Shown in pieces: positions 44,572-51,818 of a stretch of DNA of 64,000 bases (the first letter of the stretch is position 1; the number at the start of each line of letters is the position of its first letter). The DNA lies in NCBI RefSeq assembly GCF_016598475.1, contig NZ_JAEMUX010000024.1, forward strand, positions 42,553 through 106,552, written 5' to 3'. The position numbers and the translations under genes are program-made. This DNA comes from Streptomyces adelaidensis (GTDB taxonomy: Bacteria > Actinomycetota > Actinomycetes > Streptomycetales > Streptomycetaceae). The notes under the pieces were generated by a model. That model was not told the DNA's origin. It searched no databases and was given only the letters and a program-made list of their open reading frames with translations.

Positions 44572-44595
44572 ATTTAGTAGGACGTCCTAGTAAAT
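44572..44595. promoter_or_regulatory. 24-bp near-perfect palindrome before icmA
   Basis: ATTTAG-TAGGACGTCCTA-GTAAAT is symmetric except for one base pair, with a perfect 12-bp core at 44578-44589. It lies just eight bases before the icmA ATG and next to a TATCAT hexamer (44568-44573). It is an operator candidate for control of icmA, the divergent DUF3817 gene or both. The cognate regulator is not known. Confidence 0.7.
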
Positions 44596-44603
44596 TGGCT
44601 TCC

Positions 44604-46304
44604 ATGGACGCTGACGCCATCGAAGAGGGACGCCGACGCTGGCAGGCCCGGTACGACGCCGCCCGGAAGCGGGAGGCCGACTTCACGACGCTTTCCGGGG
44701 ACGCGGTCGAGCCCGTGTACGGGCCCCGGCCGGGGGACGAGTACGAGGGGTTCGAACGGATCGGGTGGCCGGGGGAGTACCCGTTCACGCGCGGGCTGTA
44801 TCCGACCGGGTACCGGGGGCGGACGTGGACGATCCGGCAGTTCGCCGGGTTCGGGAACGCCGAGCAGACCAACGAGCGGTACAAGATGATCCTCGCCAAC
44901 GGGGGCGGGGGGCTGTCCGTCGCCTTCGACATGCCGACGCTGATGGGGCGGGACTCCGACGACCCCCGGGCGCTCGGCGAGGTCGGGCACTGCGGGGTCG
45001 CCATCGACTCGGCCGCCGACATGGAGGTGCTGTTCCAGGGCATTCCGCTGGGGGACGTCACGACGTCCATGACGATCAGCGGTCCGGCCGTTCCGGTGTT
45101 CTGCATGTACCTGGTCGCCGCCGAGCGGCAGGGCGTCGATCCGGCTGTGCTCAACGGCACGCTGCAGACCGACATCTTCAAGGAGTACATCGCGCAGAAG
45201 GAGTGGCTCTTCCAGCCGGAGCCGCATCTGCGGCTCATCGGGGATCTGATGGAGCACTGCGCGGCCGAGATCCCCGCCTACAAGCCGCTGTCCGTCTCCG
45301 GCTACCACATCCGTGAGGCCGGGGCCACGGCCGCGCAGGAGCTGGCGTACACGTTGGCGGACGGGTTCGGGTACGTCGAGCTGGGGCTCAGCCGCGGGCT
45401 GGACGTCGACGTGTTCGCGCCGGGGCTGTCTTTCTTCTTCGACGCGCACCTCGACTTCTTCGAGGAGATCGCCAAGTTCCGCGCGGCGCGCCGGATCTGG
45501 GCGCGGTGGATGCGGGACGTGTACGGGGCGCGGACGGACAAGGCGCAGTGGCTGCGGTTCCACACCCAGACCGCCGGTGTCTCGCTGACGGCCCAGCAGC
45601 CGTACAACAACGTGGTGCGTACGGCGGTGGAGGCGTTGTCCGCGGTGCTCGGCGGGACCAACTCCCTGCACACCAACGCGCTGGACGAGACGCTGGCGCT
45701 GCCCTCCGCGCAGGCCGCCGAGATCGCGTTGCGCACGCAGCAGGTGCTCATGGAGGAGACCGGGGTCGCCAACGTGGCCGATCCGCTGGGGGGTTCCTGG
45801 TACGTCGAGCAGCTGACCGACCGGATCGAGGCGGACGCGGAGAAGATCTTCGACCGGATCAAGGAGCGGGGGCTCAGGGCGCATCCGGACGGGCGGCACC
45901 CCATCGGGCCCGTCACGTCCGGGATTCTGCGGGGGATCGAGGACGGGTGGTTCACCGGGGAGATCGCGGAGTCGGCGTTCCGGTATCAGCAGGCCCTGGA
46001 GAAGGGGGAGAAGAGGGTGGTGGGCGTCAATGTCCACCATGGGTCCGTGACCGGGGATCTGGAGATTCTGCGGGTCAGCCATGAGGTGGAGCGGGAGCAG
46101 GTGCGGGGGCTTGCCGGGCGGAAGGCCGCGCGTGATGACGGGGTCGTGCGGGACGCTCTCGGGGCGATGGTCGCCGCCGCCCGGGACGGGGGCAACATGA
46201 TCCGGCCCATGCTTGACGCGGTGCGCGCCGAGGCCACGTTGGGGGAGATCTGCGGGGTGTTGCGGGACGAGTGGGGGGTTTATACGGAGCCGCCGGGGTT
46301 CTAG
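44604..46304 (+). CDS. icmA: Isobutyryl-CoA mutase large subunit
   Basis: This is a 566-residue methylmalonyl-CoA-mutase-type barrel, the length of IcmA. It forms with a separate B12-binding small subunit (IcmB, not in this window) the mutase that interconverts isobutyryl-CoA and n-butyryl-CoA. Family motifs include YPFTRGLYPTGYRGRTWTIRQFAGF, NEQTNERYK-like text, DMPTLMGRDSDD, LSVSGYHIREAG, RFHTQTAGVSLTAQQPYNN and GGTNSLHTNALDE. The C-terminus ends the barrel and has no B12 domain, which separates it from MutB. ATG 44604 begins MDADAIEEGRRRWQARY, as in known IcmA proteins (recalled). A palindrome overlaps its promoter. Confidence 0.93.
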   Translation: MDADAIEEGRRRWQARYDAARKREADFTTLSGDAVEPVYGPRPGDEYEGFERIGWPGEYPFTRGLYPTGYRGRTWTIRQFAGFGNAEQTNERYKMILANGGGGLSVAFDMPTLMGRDSDDPRALGEVGHCGVAIDSAADMEVLFQGIPLGDVTTSMTISGPAVPVFCMYLVAAERQGVDPAVLNGTLQTDIFKEYIAQKEWLFQPEPHLRLIGDLMEHCAAEIPAYKPLSVSGYHIREAGATAAQELAYTLADGFGYVELGLSRGLDVDVFAPGLSFFFDAHLDFFEEIAKFRAARRIWARWMRDVYGARTDKAQWLRFHTQTAGVSLTAQQPYNNVVRTAVEALSAVLGGTNSLHTNALDETLALPSAQAAEIALRTQQVLMEETGVANVADPLGGSWYVEQLTDRIEADAEKIFDRIKERGLRAHPDGRHPIGPVTSGILRGIEDGWFTGEIAESAFRYQQALEKGEKRVVGVNVHHGSVTGDLEILRVSHEVEREQVRGLAGRKAARDDGVVRDALGAMVAAARDGGNMIRPMLDAVRAEATLGEICGVLRDEWGVYTEPPGF

Positions 46305-46333
46305 GTGTCGTTGCCCCCGGGGGCGGTGTGGGA

Positions 46334-46391
46334 TTTCGCCCCCGCCGCCCCTGCCCGTCCCATCCTCCAGGGGCTGTGCCCCTTCGACCCC
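46334..46391 (-). repeat. Dispersed repeat family 2, copy 2
   Basis: Read on the - strand this repeats the element after meaB (30455-30510): a GGGGTC/GGGGC/GCCCC hairpin, TGGGACGGGCAGGGGCGGCG and GGGGCGAAA. It lies 30 bp after icmA, followed by a copy of repeat family 1, so two element families are joined in the 139-bp gap. Confidence 0.75.
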
Positions 46392-46423
46392 CGGTTTCGG
46401 CTGCGGGTTCGGTGGGGGCTTGC

Positions 46424-46450
46424 CGCGCAGTTCCCCGCGCCCCTTAGGGG
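46424..46450 (-). repeat. Dispersed Streptomyces repeat, copy 5
   Basis: CGCGCAGTTCCCCGCGCCCC followed by TTAGGGG is the reverse complement of the family 1 element. It overlaps the 3' end of the TetR gene (stop at 46444). Confidence 0.75.
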
Positions 46451-47064
46451 GCGGCGCTTCCTCTCAAGCCCAGTAGCAGGAGGCTGGTGAAGGCCCGGGC
46501 CCATTCCTCGTCCGTCGGTTCGGCGCTCACCAGGGTTCGGTGGACCACCGTGCCGGCGACGATGTCGAAGATGAGGTCGGCGGTGCGGGAGGTGGGGTCG
46601 GGGTCGGCGGGGAGTTCGCCGCGTTGCTGGGCTCGGGTGCGGCCCTGGTGGACGAGGCGTTTCTGGCGGTCGACGATGGACTCGCGGATGCGTTCGCGCA
46701 GGGCGTCGTCGCGGGTCGACTCGGCGATCACGGCCATGAGGCCGCTCCTGGCCTCGGGGCGGGCCAGGATCGCCGCGAACTGCAGGACCACGCCCTCGAT
46801 GTCGGCCGCCAGGCTTCCCCGGTCGGGCATGCGGAGTTCGTCGAAGAGTTCCGCCACCGCGTCGACGACCAGTTCGTTCTTGCCGGCCCAGCGGCGGTAG
46901 AGGGTCGTTTTCGCGACGCCCGCGCGGGTCGCCACATCGCCCAGCGTCAGCTTCGACCAGCCCAGTTCGACGAGGGCCTCCCGGGTCGCGGCCAGGATCG
47001 CGGCGTCCGCGGCGGCGCTGCGCGGGCGGCCCGTGGCGCGTGGGACGGGGGTGCGGCTCTGCAT
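46444..47064 (-). CDS. TetR-family regulator downstream of icmA
   Basis: This is a 206-residue TetR protein. The N-terminal DNA-binding part has ADAAILAATREALVELGW then LTLGDVATRAGVAKTTLYRRWAGKNELV (about 20-65). The C-terminal part contains the helices of the TetR_C ligand domain. ATG 47064 (MQSRTPVPRATGRPRS) is taken. The frame is open 19 codons further up without a ribosome binding site. It is convergent with icmA and divergent from the thioredoxin-TPR gene. A perfect palindrome in the divergent gap is its likely operator. Confidence 0.87.
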   Translation of the reverse strand: MQSRTPVPRATGRPRSAAADAAILAATREALVELGWSKLTLGDVATRAGVAKTTLYRRWAGKNELVVDAVAELFDELRMPDRGSLAADIEGVVLQFAAILARPEARSGLMAVIAESTRDDALRERIRESIVDRQKRLVHQGRTRAQQRGELPADPDPTSRTADLIFDIVAGTVVHRTLVSAEPTDEEWARAFTSLLLLGLRGSAAP

Positions 47065-47169
47065 CGGCCGACCATATCCGGCCGTTCCTGAAGTCTCCCC
47101 CGCTCTCGTGAGGCAGATCACCGAGGAGTGGGTACTGAGGGGGTACGGAGGAGCCGTCCGGGGCAGTTA

Positions 47170-47186
47170 CGCTACGACTCGTAGCG
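47170..47186. promoter_or_regulatory. TetR operator candidate between tetR and thioredoxin-TPR gene
   Basis: CGCTACGA-C-TCGTAGCG is a perfect 17-bp palindrome in the 199-bp divergent gap, 106 bp from the TetR start and 78 bp from the thioredoxin-TPR start. Sites of this type (CTACG...CGTAG) are common for TetR proteins. Confidence 0.65.
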
Positions 47187-47263
47187 AAAGCAGGTCCGGC
47201 GGTGGTGCCGAGTGCTTTCAGGACGCTTTTCACGTGCGTGCTCGGAAGGGGGAGGATGTACTC

Positions 47264-48241
47264 ATGCAGCCACGGAACATGTCCATGAGCGGAGTCGTCG
47301 ACCTCGCCGCGGTGAAGGCGGCCCAGGAGGCCAAGTCGAAGGCGGAGCAGGCGCGGGCCGAATCCGCCCGGCAGGGCGGGGGAGGGGCGGTCTCGCCGGT
47401 CGACCTGGTCATCGATGTCGATGAGGCCGGGTTCGAGAGCGAGGTCCTGCAGCGGTCCACCGAGGTGCCCGTCGTCATCGACTTCTGGGCCGAGTGGTGC
47501 CAGCCCTGCAAGCAGCTCAGCCCGGTGCTGGAGCGGCTGGCCGTCGAGTACAGCGGCCGGTTCGTCCTCGCCAAGATCGATGTCGATGCCAACCAGATGC
47601 TGATGCAGCAGTTCGGGGTCCAGGGGATCCCCGCTGTGTTCGCCGTCGTCGCGGGGCAGGCGCTGCCCCTCTTCCAGGGGGCCGCCCCCGAGCAGCAGAT
47701 CCGCGAGACCCTCGACCAGCTCGTCCAGGTCGCCGAGCAGCGCTTCGGCCTCACCGGCCTCGTGGTCGACCCCGACGCCGAGTCCGGCCCCGTCCCCGAA
47801 GCGGCCCCGCAGATCCCGGCCGGCCCCTACGACCACCTGCTCGAAGCCGCCGTACGCGCCCTGGACGCGGGCGACTTCGGCGGCGCGGTGCAGGCGTACA
47901 AGAACGTGCTGAGCGACGATCCGGGCAACACCGAGGCCAAGCTGGGCCTCGCGCAGGCCGAGTTGCTGCATCGGGTGCAGGGTGCGGACCCGCAGCAGGT
48001 GCGCAAGGCGGCCGCCGAGAACCCGGCCGACGGACAGGCGCAGATCGCGGCGGCGGACCTCGACCTCGTCGGCGGGCATGTGGAGGACGCGTTCGGTCGA
48101 CTCATCGACACGGTGCGTCTCACAGCGGGCGAGGACCGGGACGCCGTACGGCTGCGGCTGCTCGAACTCTTCGAGGTGGTCGGCGGCGACGATCCGCGGG
48201 TGGCCGCGGCGCGGCGCGCGCTGGCGCGGGCGCTGTTCTGA
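47264..48241 (+). CDS. Thioredoxin-TPR protein (CnoX/YbbN-like)
   Basis: This is a 325-residue protein. Residues about 45-150 form a thioredoxin domain with active site WCQPC at 78-82 in VIDFWAEWCQPCKQLSPVLERLA. Residues about 180-325 contain TPR-like helices (LDAGDFGGAVQAYKNVLSDDP, PADGQAQIAAADLDLVGGHVEDAF). The design matches the CnoX/YbbN chaperedoxins that hold proteins and protect cysteines during oxidative stress. ATG 47264 has GGAAGGGGGAGG upstream. A palindrome in the promoter region suggests control by the divergent TetR gene. Confidence 0.88.
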   Translation: MQPRNMSMSGVVDLAAVKAAQEAKSKAEQARAESARQGGGGAVSPVDLVIDVDEAGFESEVLQRSTEVPVVIDFWAEWCQPCKQLSPVLERLAVEYSGRFVLAKIDVDANQMLMQQFGVQGIPAVFAVVAGQALPLFQGAAPEQQIRETLDQLVQVAEQRFGLTGLVVDPDAESGPVPEAAPQIPAGPYDHLLEAAVRALDAGDFGGAVQAYKNVLSDDPGNTEAKLGLAQAELLHRVQGADPQQVRKAAAENPADGQAQIAAADLDLVGGHVEDAFGRLIDTVRLTAGEDRDAVRLRLLELFEVVGGDDPRVAAARRALARALF

Positions 48242-48258
48242 GGTGCCGCTGACGCACT

Positions 48259-48285
48259 GCCCCGGCTGAGTGTCGGCTCCGGGGC
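48259..48285 (+). terminator. Hairpin after the thioredoxin-TPR gene
   Basis: GCCCCGG (48259-48265) and CCGGGGC (48279-48285) form a 7-bp stem 18 bp after the stop codon. The loop is 13 bases and there is no T-run, so termination is plausible but not certain. Confidence 0.45.
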
Positions 48286-48338
48286 CCGTGTTGCGTGAGT
48301 GAGAGATTTGGCGACACAACGACACCGCGGCCGCGCTT

Positions 48339-48353
48339 TACCAAATCTTGGTA
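48339..48353. promoter_or_regulatory. Inverted repeat TACCAA-ATC-TTGGTA
   Basis: This perfect 15-bp palindrome is framed by two GCGGCCGC-rich blocks (CGCGGCCGCG and CGCGGCCGC). It is the first of three palindromes within 172 bp ahead of the DUF6230 gene. It is a candidate operator, regulator unknown. Confidence 0.55.
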
Positions 48354-48366
48354 ATCGCGGCCGCTG

Positions 48367-48379
48367 TTACTTGCAGTAA
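48367..48379. promoter_or_regulatory. Inverted repeat TTACT-TGC-AGTAA
   Basis: This perfect 13-bp palindrome lies 13 bp after the previous one. Its half-site TTACT recurs at 48495-48510, which suggests one regulator binding two sites. Confidence 0.5.
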
Positions 48380-48494
48380 GAGAAAGTCGTCGTTCTGTCG
48401 GACTCTGTCCGCCTGTCCCCCCATGTGTCGCCTCACGCGGCGCCACCGTGCGTCGCCGCCCGATGCCGATGGGTCGTCGTTCGGTTATCCGTCC

Positions 48495-48510
48495 GTTACT
48501 AGCCAGTAAC
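48495..48510. promoter_or_regulatory. Inverted repeat GTTACT-AGCC-AGTAAC
   Basis: This perfect palindrome has 6-bp half-sites and shares TTACT/AGTAA with the site at 48367. It lies 377 bp before the DUF6230 start. It is a candidate second operator of the same regulator. Confidence 0.55.
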
Positions 48511-48886
48511 GACCCCCCTTGCGGGGGCGGCGAGAATGCACCACGATCGGCGACGCTCGGTCCAATCCCGTACCCCGCCAACCAGTCGGGTCAACGGGTT
48601 TTCTGGGTCCCCACCGAGTAGAGCGGGCGACAGTGGCGCCGGCTCTTGGACAGGGGGGTCTCCGCTCGACGGTGGAGCCTGTCCAGCAGGTTGTGCGTGA
48701 TGCGTGTCAGGCGCGACCAGTGGTTGTCGCTCGGGGGTGATCGCCGGTGATTCGGGCGCTTTTCGCGCCACCGAGCGCGGGCGCTCTCTTTCCCGAGGAC
48801 GTAGCGCTTCTCCCATCCCTGCCCGGCCGAGCCGCCGCCCAGGGGCGAGCCGGTGCCAGGAGATGTACGTCCGAGAAGGAGGAAAT

Positions 48887-49522
48887 ATGGAGTCCCAGGT
48901 GCGTGGCGGGACGAGATGGAAGCGGTTCGCTGTGGTCATGGTGCCCAGCGTCGCCGCCACGGCAGCGATAGGTGTCGCCCTCGCGCAGGGTGCTCTCGCC
49001 GCGTCGTTCAGTGTGTCGGGTCAGTCGTTCAAGGTGACTGCGGATCAGCTCGATGGCACGGGCTTCTCGCAGTACGGAGCGCTCGACGAGGGCTACACCC
49101 TCAAGGGCGAGAAGACGGTTCACCCCGTCGCGGTCTCGGCATTCAAGAGTGCCTCGATCACCAACATGTGCCAGTCGGTCGTCACCCCGAACGTCCCGAT
49201 CCTCGGTAGCGTCAGCCTCAAGCTGACCGCCGGTACCGGTGGCAAGAAGGTCGAGGCCGAGAACCTCTACATCGACGTCGAGGAACTCTCGGCCGATGCC
49301 GTCTTCAAGGGCATCGACATCGGTTTGGCGGCCAAGGACGCCAACAAGGGTCCGGGCATGAAGGGCGGCTCCGAGCAGGCCAACCCGTACGGGTTCGCCC
49401 AGCAGGCCGACTCGGCTTCGTTGTCCGACGTGAAGCAGACGGCGTGGGCGACCACTGCCGGAACCTTCAAGCTGAGCAATCTGAAGATGTCGCTCCACAA
49501 GGGCACCGTGGAGTGCTACTAG
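48887..49522 (+). CDS. DUF6230 secreted/anchored protein
   Basis: This is a 211-residue protein with an N-terminal signal or anchor (about 13-38, RFAVVMVPSVAATAAIGVALAQGALA). A beta-rich domain rich in Gly, Ser, Thr and Lys follows, with two cysteines (MCQSVV and the C-terminal VECY). It belongs to the Streptomyces DUF6230 family. Orthologues are often labelled cholesterol esterase, but no esterase motif (GxSxG) is visible. ATG 48887 has an excellent AAGGAGGAA site. The next two genes encode membrane and secreted partners. A strong hairpin follows this gene, so it may be made in excess over them. Confidence 0.88.
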   Translation: MESQVRGGTRWKRFAVVMVPSVAATAAIGVALAQGALAASFSVSGQSFKVTADQLDGTGFSQYGALDEGYTLKGEKTVHPVAVSAFKSASITNMCQSVVTPNVPILGSVSLKLTAGTGGKKVEAENLYIDVEELSADAVFKGIDIGLAAKDANKGPGMKGGSEQANPYGFAQQADSASLSDVKQTAWATTAGTFKLSNLKMSLHKGTVECY

Positions 49523-49531
49523 GCACTCCCT

Positions 49532-49567
49532 GGGCGGGTGAGGGGGCCTGTGCCTCCTCACCCGCCC
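49532..49567 (+). terminator. Hairpin between DUF6230 and DUF6114 genes
   Basis: GGGCGGGTGAGG (49532-49543) and CCTCACCCGCCC (49556-49567) form a perfect 12-bp stem with a 12-base loop. It lies ten bases after the DUF6230 stop and 130 bp before the next gene. Without a T-run it may act as a partial terminator or mRNA-stabilising structure. Confidence 0.65.
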
Positions 49568-49696
49568 GTCCCTCCCGTCGTGCGCGGCACCGCGCACGCG
49601 GACCCCGTACGTGAATCAAGTGAACTGCGTGCGCGCGCTGCGTCCGTGTCGTACGTGAACCAGTCACAGCAAGACCGTTCCAGGGAGCTGTTGTCC

Positions 49697-50335
49697 ATGA
49701 GCGCCGAGTCAACGGGGCAGAACGAAGACTATCTCCGCGCCTTTCGGCGGCGCTTTCGTGACTGGCGGGGCAGCCGTCCCTTCTGGTCGGGGCTGTTGGT
49801 CCTGCTCAGCGGTTTCCCGATCATGTACTTTCCGTACGCGAATCTGCAGATCGGTAACCTCACGCTCGCCATGGCGACGACGGGCGGCTCGGGCTCCCTC
49901 ATCATCGGCGTACTGCTGGTCGTGCTCGGGGTCAGCCTGTGGTTCCAGCGGCATGTACGCACCTTCGCCGGTACGGCGGCGATCCTGCTGGCGCTCGTGT
50001 CCATCCCCGTCTCCAACCTCGGAGGCTTCGGCTTCGGCTTCCTGCTCGCGCTGATCGGCGGTGCGCTGGCGATCGCCTGGGCGCCCGGTCACGACGAGGC
50101 GCGGGTGCCGTCCACGTACCGCACGCCGAGGCGCGACACGGCCCCTCAGGACACGAACCCTCAGGACACGGCCCCCCAGAACACGGCACAGCAAGGTGCG
50201 GTCCCCCTGCACAAGGGCGACGCCCCGGAGCCCGCGGCAGCGGGCTCGGTGAACGGGGCGGCGAACGGCGAGGGCGACGACCTGTCAGGTACCACCCACA
50301 CGAACGGGATGAACGGGAGGCACAGTGCCGGCTGA
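49697..50335 (+). CDS. DUF6114 integral membrane protein
   Basis: This is a 212-residue protein with about four membrane segments (roughly 28-47, 58-80, 90-106, 111-128) after a basic N-terminus (RAFRRRFRDWRGSRPFW). A hydrophilic tail of about 75 residues has repeated Asn/Pro/Gln-Asp-Thr units (DTAPQDTNPQDTAPQNTAQQ). It belongs to the DUF6114 family. ATG 49697 is the first methionine after GGGAGCTG. The next gene starts inside its end. Co-location with DUF6230 suggests a membrane complex for the secreted proteins. Confidence 0.86.
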   Translation: MSAESTGQNEDYLRAFRRRFRDWRGSRPFWSGLLVLLSGFPIMYFPYANLQIGNLTLAMATTGGSGSLIIGVLLVVLGVSLWFQRHVRTFAGTAAILLALVSIPVSNLGGFGFGFLLALIGGALAIAWAPGHDEARVPSTYRTPRRDTAPQDTNPQDTAPQNTAQQGAVPLHKGDAPEPAAAGSVNGAANGEGDDLSGTTHTNGMNGRHSAG

Positions 50336-51713
50336 CGAGGTGACCCACGGGACTGCGGTGGGAGAGTCCCGTGCGAGATCCGGACCGCGGCACGCGGCGC
50401 CCAAGAAGCCCCTTCTCACCCGGCTGAACATGCCGGCGGGCAAGGCGATAGCCCTCGCGGCGATGCCGACGGCGGTCCTCATGGGCATGGGCTTCACACC
50501 CACCCTGGCCCTGGCCGAGGACCCCGTGGCGCAGAGCCTGACGGCGGACGAGTACAAGGACTGTGTGGCGGCCCTGGAGGCCGCCGAGGACGGTACGGAC
50601 ACCTCCGCCTCGCCGACCCCGACGCCGTCCGCCTCCGCCTCGGAGAGCGCCGCCTCGGACGACGAGGCCACGGACGAGCGGGCGGACGAGTCCACCGACG
50701 AGGACACGTCCTCCGGTGACGGCTCCGACGACTCGGCCGGCGACGACACGTCCTCGGACTCGGGCGACTCCTCCTCGTCGGATTCAGGTTCCGACGACGA
50801 GGACACGGCGGACGGGTCCACGACGACCGAGAAGACCGCCACCGACGCCACGGCCACGCCGTCGGCCACCGCCGCCGAGAGCGGCGGCAACGTCCTGGAG
50901 GACATCGGCGACGCGATCGAGGACCTGTTCACGCCGGACGAGCCCGAGACGGAGACGGAGACCGCCACGCCGTCGGTCAGCCCGTCCCCCTCGGCCTCCG
51001 AGGAGGCCTCGGGTTCGGACGAGGACACGGACTCGGGTTCGGGTTCGGGTTCGGGTTCGGGTTCGGGTGCCGGCAAGGACGCGCAGGACACCGCCGCCGA
51101 TGCCACCGACAAGGTCGAGGACACCGCGAAGGACGTCACCGACACCGCCGAGGACACCGAGGACGAGGCGGAGGACACCGCCGCCGACGCCACCTCGACG
51201 CCGAGCCCGTCCGCGAGCGAGAGCACGGACACCGACGGCTGCGTGGCCGCCACGGACGACGAGAGCGGCGTCGAGAAGGGCATCCCGGCGCTGCCCAGCG
51301 ACTCCTGGCGCCTCCAGGCCAGCTCCCTGCTCCTCAAGGGCGCCGACTACAAGGGCATCGTCAAGGTCAAGACCGCCGACGGCACGGTCAAGGAGGTGCT
51401 GAAGTACGTCGTCTCCGGCGGCGCCGACATCGGCGACCTCCACCAGACGGTCGAGGACAAGCAGGCCGGTGTGACCTATCACGCGGAGGCGGGCGCGGGC
51501 ACCACGTCCACGATCACCGACGGCGAGACGGTCATGTACACCGAGAGCATCTCCGGCAATCTGCTCGGTCTGATCCCGGTGACCTTCGACACGAAGCACC
51601 CGCCGCCGTTGAACATCCCGCTGATCTACTTCACCAAGGTGACGGTCGTCCAGGCGGGCCAGTTCGGCGGCACGCTGACCGTGCCTGGTCTCCACCAGTA
51701 CACGACCGACTGA
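50325..51713 (+). CDS. Secreted protein with long acidic Ser/Thr-rich linker
   Basis: This is a 462-residue protein. A basic, Pro-rich N-terminus (1-38) is followed by a signal anchor (about 39-64, GKAIALAAMPTAVLMGMGF), an acidic low-complexity linker (about 90-310; Asp, Glu, Ser, Thr, Pro, Gly, including an SG repeat) and a C-terminal globular domain of about 140 residues (LQASSLLLKGADYKGIVKVKTADG to LHQYTTD). Its fold resembles the DUF6230 domain in its lysine- and glycine-rich strands, which is an inference. The GTG start overlaps the DUF6114 end by 11 bases, so translation is coupled. It ends with a terminator. Confidence 0.82.
   Translation: MPADEVTHGTAVGESRARSGPRHAAPKKPLLTRLNMPAGKAIALAAMPTAVLMGMGFTPTLALAEDPVAQSLTADEYKDCVAALEAAEDGTDTSASPTPTPSASASESAASDDEATDERADESTDEDTSSGDGSDDSAGDDTSSDSGDSSSSDSGSDDEDTADGSTTTEKTATDATATPSATAAESGGNVLEDIGDAIEDLFTPDEPETETETATPSVSPSPSASEEASGSDEDTDSGSGSGSGSGSGAGKDAQDTAADATDKVEDTAKDVTDTAEDTEDEAEDTAADATSTPSPSASESTDTDGCVAATDDESGVEKGIPALPSDSWRLQASSLLLKGADYKGIVKVKTADGTVKEVLKYVVSGGADIGDLHQTVEDKQAGVTYHAEAGAGTTSTITDGETVMYTESISGNLLGLIPVTFDTKHPPPLNIPLIYFTKVTVVQAGQFGGTLTVPGLHQYTTD
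51035..51068 (+). repeat. GGGTTC hexanucleotide array
   Basis: Five exact copies of GGGTTC and part of a sixth encode Ser-Gly repeats in the acidic linker. An in-frame hexamer array can change copy number without frameshift, so linker length may vary between strains. Confidence 0.85.
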
Positions 51714-51755
51714 GCGGCCGGTCACCCCACAGTCCCGTCCGGGAGCCGCAGAAAA

Positions 51756-51791
51756 CCGAGGGCGCCCCCTGCTCGCAGGGGGCGCCCTCGG
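51756..51791. terminator. Bidirectional terminator, secreted-protein operon and pyk
   Basis: CCGAGGGCGCCCCCTGC (51756-51772) and GCAGGGGGCGCCCTCGG (51775-51791) are a perfect 17-bp inverted repeat with a two-base loop, preceded by GAAAA. It lies between convergent genes and can stop both. Confidence 0.9.
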
Positions 51792-51818
51792 CGTTGTCGT
51801 ACGACCGCGCCGGCGGTG

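Larger units (their letters stand above)
48242..48886. other. 645-bp gap: terminator and long structured leader
   Basis: This is the longest gap in the window. It holds a hairpin after the thioredoxin-TPR gene (48259-48285), three inverted repeats (48339-48353, 48367-48379, 48495-48510) and a CCCCCC-TTG-CGGGGG-type hairpin (about 48513-48528). It ends with the AGAAGGAGGAA ribosome binding site of the DUF6230 gene. Open frames within it lack codon bias and ribosome binding sites. No known riboswitch or small RNA was recognised. Confidence 0.55.

Noticed and set aside
48519..48740. Small open frame (73 codons) in the DUF6230 leader
   Set aside because: There is no ribosome binding site before its start, the codon third positions do not show the usual G/C bias, and it crosses the hairpins.
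48887..49522. Cholesterol esterase annotation for the DUF6230 protein
   Set aside because: No GxSxG or other esterase motif is visible and the length and beta-rich composition do not fit a hydrolase.
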